A stretch of 64,000 nucleotides of DNA from Diploscapter coronatus (lineage: Eukaryota > Nematoda > Chromadorea > Rhabditida > Rhabditidae). Numbering within the stretch: the stretch's first letter is position 1; each line of letters opens with the position of its first letter. Below the pieces are notes generated by a model. It saw only the letters and a list, made by a program, of their open reading frames with translations, was not told where the DNA came from and made no database searches. The position numbers and the translations under genes are program-made. The stretch is taken from the NCBI GenBank assembly GCA_964036155.1, contig OZ038423.1:27543249-27607248 (forward strand). Direction: 5' to 3'. Positions 61,801-64,000 of the stretch are shown here, one piece after another.

Positions 61801-61862
61801 ACTACACATATGGAATGCAACCAATCCTTGAACCGGTCCCAGGGCTGTTTGTCCGGGTCCAT
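58862..61862 (-). CDS. DENND6: DENN-domain protein 6 (Rab GEF)
   Basis: Fourteen exons, 558 residues: 61862-61767, 61552-61431, 61256-61112, 61067-60962, 60759-60575, 60478-60404, 60188-60031, 59969-59841, 59790-59664, 59591-59481, 59433-59334, 59292-59173, 59127-59018, 58954-58862. DENND6A (FAM116A) activates Rab14 on endosomes. The match is strong from end to end: [96 protein letters not shown] and [20 protein letters not shown] are all family blocks. Length is slightly below the roughly 608 residues of the human protein, mainly at the N-terminus. A TTTTTTAG acceptor at 61914-61913, about 50 bp before the chosen ATG, suggests spliced-leader addition; a coding exon further upstream cannot be excluded. 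Exon 13 has two possible acceptors 12 bp apart. Confidence 0.92.
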
Positions 61863-64000
61863 GTTTCCGGTTGTTCTATCGACTTTCCTGGGCCGGAAAT
61901 TGGCTTTAGCTTCTAAAAAATGGAAATTTATAAATTTTAGATAAGAAAAAACGGAAGTAGCAAGTCTTAGCGATTAGATAATTCGTTTTATCGATTTTTC
62001 TGGACCAGAAACCAACTAGATTCTTAACAAAATCCAGGGCAAATTAAAACTTGGAAATTTAAAAGAAGTTTTGAGGTTGAAATTCTTGAGAATGACAGGT
62101 TCCCGGTGGAATTTGATGATTTTCAAGAAATTTAGAGGTGCCGGGAAAATTTCCTGGAAATAAGAACTCGTCAATGTTCAGGGAAAGCGGATAAAAATGA
62201 GGATGGAAAAATTCTTGAAAATGTAGACGCTCGCAGTTCACGTATGCATCACAAATGCGGAGAGTAATGATAGACGGAGAAATAGTGAAGGAAAGAAGAG
62301 AGACAAAAGATAGAGGAAGACGCATAAAGAGTGTATCGATTAGAGGTGAGAAAGAAAGAGGAGTAAAATGAAATCACCACCTTCTATCAGGAAAATGCAA
62401 TTTTCGAATGACAGCGGGCATTTTCTTTTTAAAGTGGACAAATTTTTGAATGAAGCCTAATTTTACTTTTAGAAAGGGAATTTGAAAGTTTTCAAAAATC
62501 TAGTCAAAATTTCTAATGAAGAAGTTTATGATGGAAGTTTTAATTCGACTTAGAAAGAAATTGTAGACGAAATAATCTGACTAACTTTCGGAAGACTAAT
62601 CAATACTTTTTCCGAAATATAAGTGAAAAGGGCGAAATAATAGTTAATTAAATTAACCGAATGACAATATTTTCGCATTTTACGATCGAAACTAAGGTCA
62701 GCACCACACAAAACAAAATGCGAAAAGTCGTTATTTTGCTATTTTGCACAGTGTCCTTTTTCTGTATCTTTTTCACTTTCAGAAGCACTCTATTTTATGA
62801 CCTTCTGCATGTTTTCCCCTCTCGATTCAGAGTGCTATTTCCCACCCAGAAGCTTTCGCCCTCGGGGTCTGTGCAAATAATTGCCTCTTGGTCCAGGGGT
62901 CGGTTCTTCCGTAAAATCCGGAAAAGTTCGTCCTGTATTGGAGAATAGGGTCAGAAAAACCGGACGGGATATTTGATATTTTGAAAAACTATATATGACT
63001 AATAAGGTTTGGAGAATCTTCAAAGATTTTCTCGAGAGATACGAATTTCAAAATCCAAAGTTCAGAGATAGAATATCCAATGATAAACGAAAAGTCTTAC
63101 AAAGAAAAACTAAAAAGATACAAATTTCCGATGAGTTTACTTTTCAGAGACAAAAGTTTCATTTTAGGGATACAAAGGCAAAATATTGAGGGATTTTCTA
63201 ACTACAGCTTTCTAAGAAAGATAATTTCTAAAAATAGCAACAGATTTTGATGAGAATAAAATACTGAGCAGATGAAAATTCCCCTAATGAGAGTTCTAAT
63301 TCACGAATTCAAGAGGGGAAAACCCGCGAGATGCATTATTTAATGAGCCTTTCCAAGTAATGAGAATGTATGAAAATAGATGGAGAAAAATTCAGCAAGT
63401 TTTTCACACTGATGAGATCTTATAAAAATTCTTTTAAGTTTTAAATGACATTTATAACTTGCGATGATCTAAAATAATCTAGAAAATTTGAATTAGCCTC
63501 TAGGAAAATTGAAATAACTTCCAGAAAACTTCAAGTAATTTTTAGAAAGCCTCAAATAAGCTGCTCTAGATAGCCTCTAGATTAAATATATTCCAAAAAA
63601 TGTTCAATAACTTTCAGAAAAGTAAGAAACCCTAAGAAAACTGCATATTCTGATTCATAGGAATAGGAAAAGCTAAAATGAGAAAATTTTTCCTTCTTAA
63701 GAAGAGATTTCCTCTTTGCAATGTTATTCTGTCGAGGACTGTCTTTTCTTTTCCTCATACTATTTCTCGTTTTCTCTCTTTTCTCTTTGCTATTTCCTAT
63801 ATTCATTCTTGTTTCGATTTTTTTCTTTCTCTCTCGATTTCAACTGTCTCTAATCGTATACTTTCTCTTGTATTGTATCTTTACGAACTAGATACATGTC
63901 TATATTCCTTTTCTTTGGACCCTCTTCAATATCTATAGTCCTACAGTCTCCAAAATATTACATCATCTGCAGAATGAACCTTGGATCAACCGGTAAAAGT
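61863..64000. other. Gene-free right end of the window
   Basis: About 2.1 kb. It contains purine-rich repeat debris around 62260-62370 (GAGAAATAGTGAAG, GACGCATAAAGA) and a reversed copy of the dispersed motif at 63755-63769. A 95-codon hydrophobic frame at 62661-62948 has no splice partners or family match and is not called. Confidence 0.5.

Noticed and set aside
62661..62948. Hydrophobic 95-codon plus-strand frame
   Set aside because: No splice signals, no family similarity, and composition like the surrounding spacer.
1..64000. CRISPR arrays, bacterial operons or ribosome binding sites
   Set aside because: The window is intron-rich nuclear DNA of a nematode; the only regular array is a 35-bp minisatellite without spacers.

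Overview
The window is nuclear DNA of an invertebrate, almost certainly a rhabditid nematode. The evidence is many short introns (often 42-50 bp) with TTTCAG or TTTAG acceptors, a 5S rRNA that matches the Caenorhabditis one as I know it, a transthyretin-like gene, a tandem array of nematode-type FkbM methyltransferases, acceptor AGs placed just upstream of several ATGs (as expected for spliced-leader addition), and a Sidekick/RIG-4 gene. Genus cannot be fixed from the sequence. All gene models below were built by hand; every coding junction keeps the reading frame, but none is confirmed by RNA.

Layout: 1-6659, three FkbM-domain genes in a row on the minus strand (the first cut by the window edge). 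7848-8966, a secreted transthyretin-like gene, minus. 10642-22882, a 42-exon plus-strand gene for a DNMBP/Tuba protein (SH3s, DH/RhoGEF, BAR, SH3s). 24064-44753, a 42-exon minus-strand Sidekick gene (rig-4; 6 Ig, about 13 FN3, one membrane segment, C-terminal GFSSFV). 46536-48572, a kelch-repeat gene, minus. 49087-52537, a second kelch copy directly downstream of, and in splice frame with, an Hsp70 nucleotide-binding domain. 53507-54934, a repeat island bounded by inverted repeats, holding a 35-bp tandem array and a tRNA-like SINE-type sequence. 55166-55284, one 5S rRNA gene. 56376-58115, a four-pass membrane protein of unknown family, plus. 58862-61862, a DENND6 (Rab GEF) gene, minus. From 61863 to the end no gene is supported.

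The most unusual locus is 49087-52537. The Hsp70 ATPase domain lacks a substrate-binding domain and can be spliced without a frame break onto a kelch propeller that is a tandem duplicate of its downstream neighbour, minus that neighbour's own N-terminal half. It is either a chaperone-kelch fusion protein or a tight two-gene operon. DNMBP (Cdc42 control), Sidekick (adhesion) and DENND6 (endosomal Rab control) all act at membranes, but nothing here suggests they are co-regulated.
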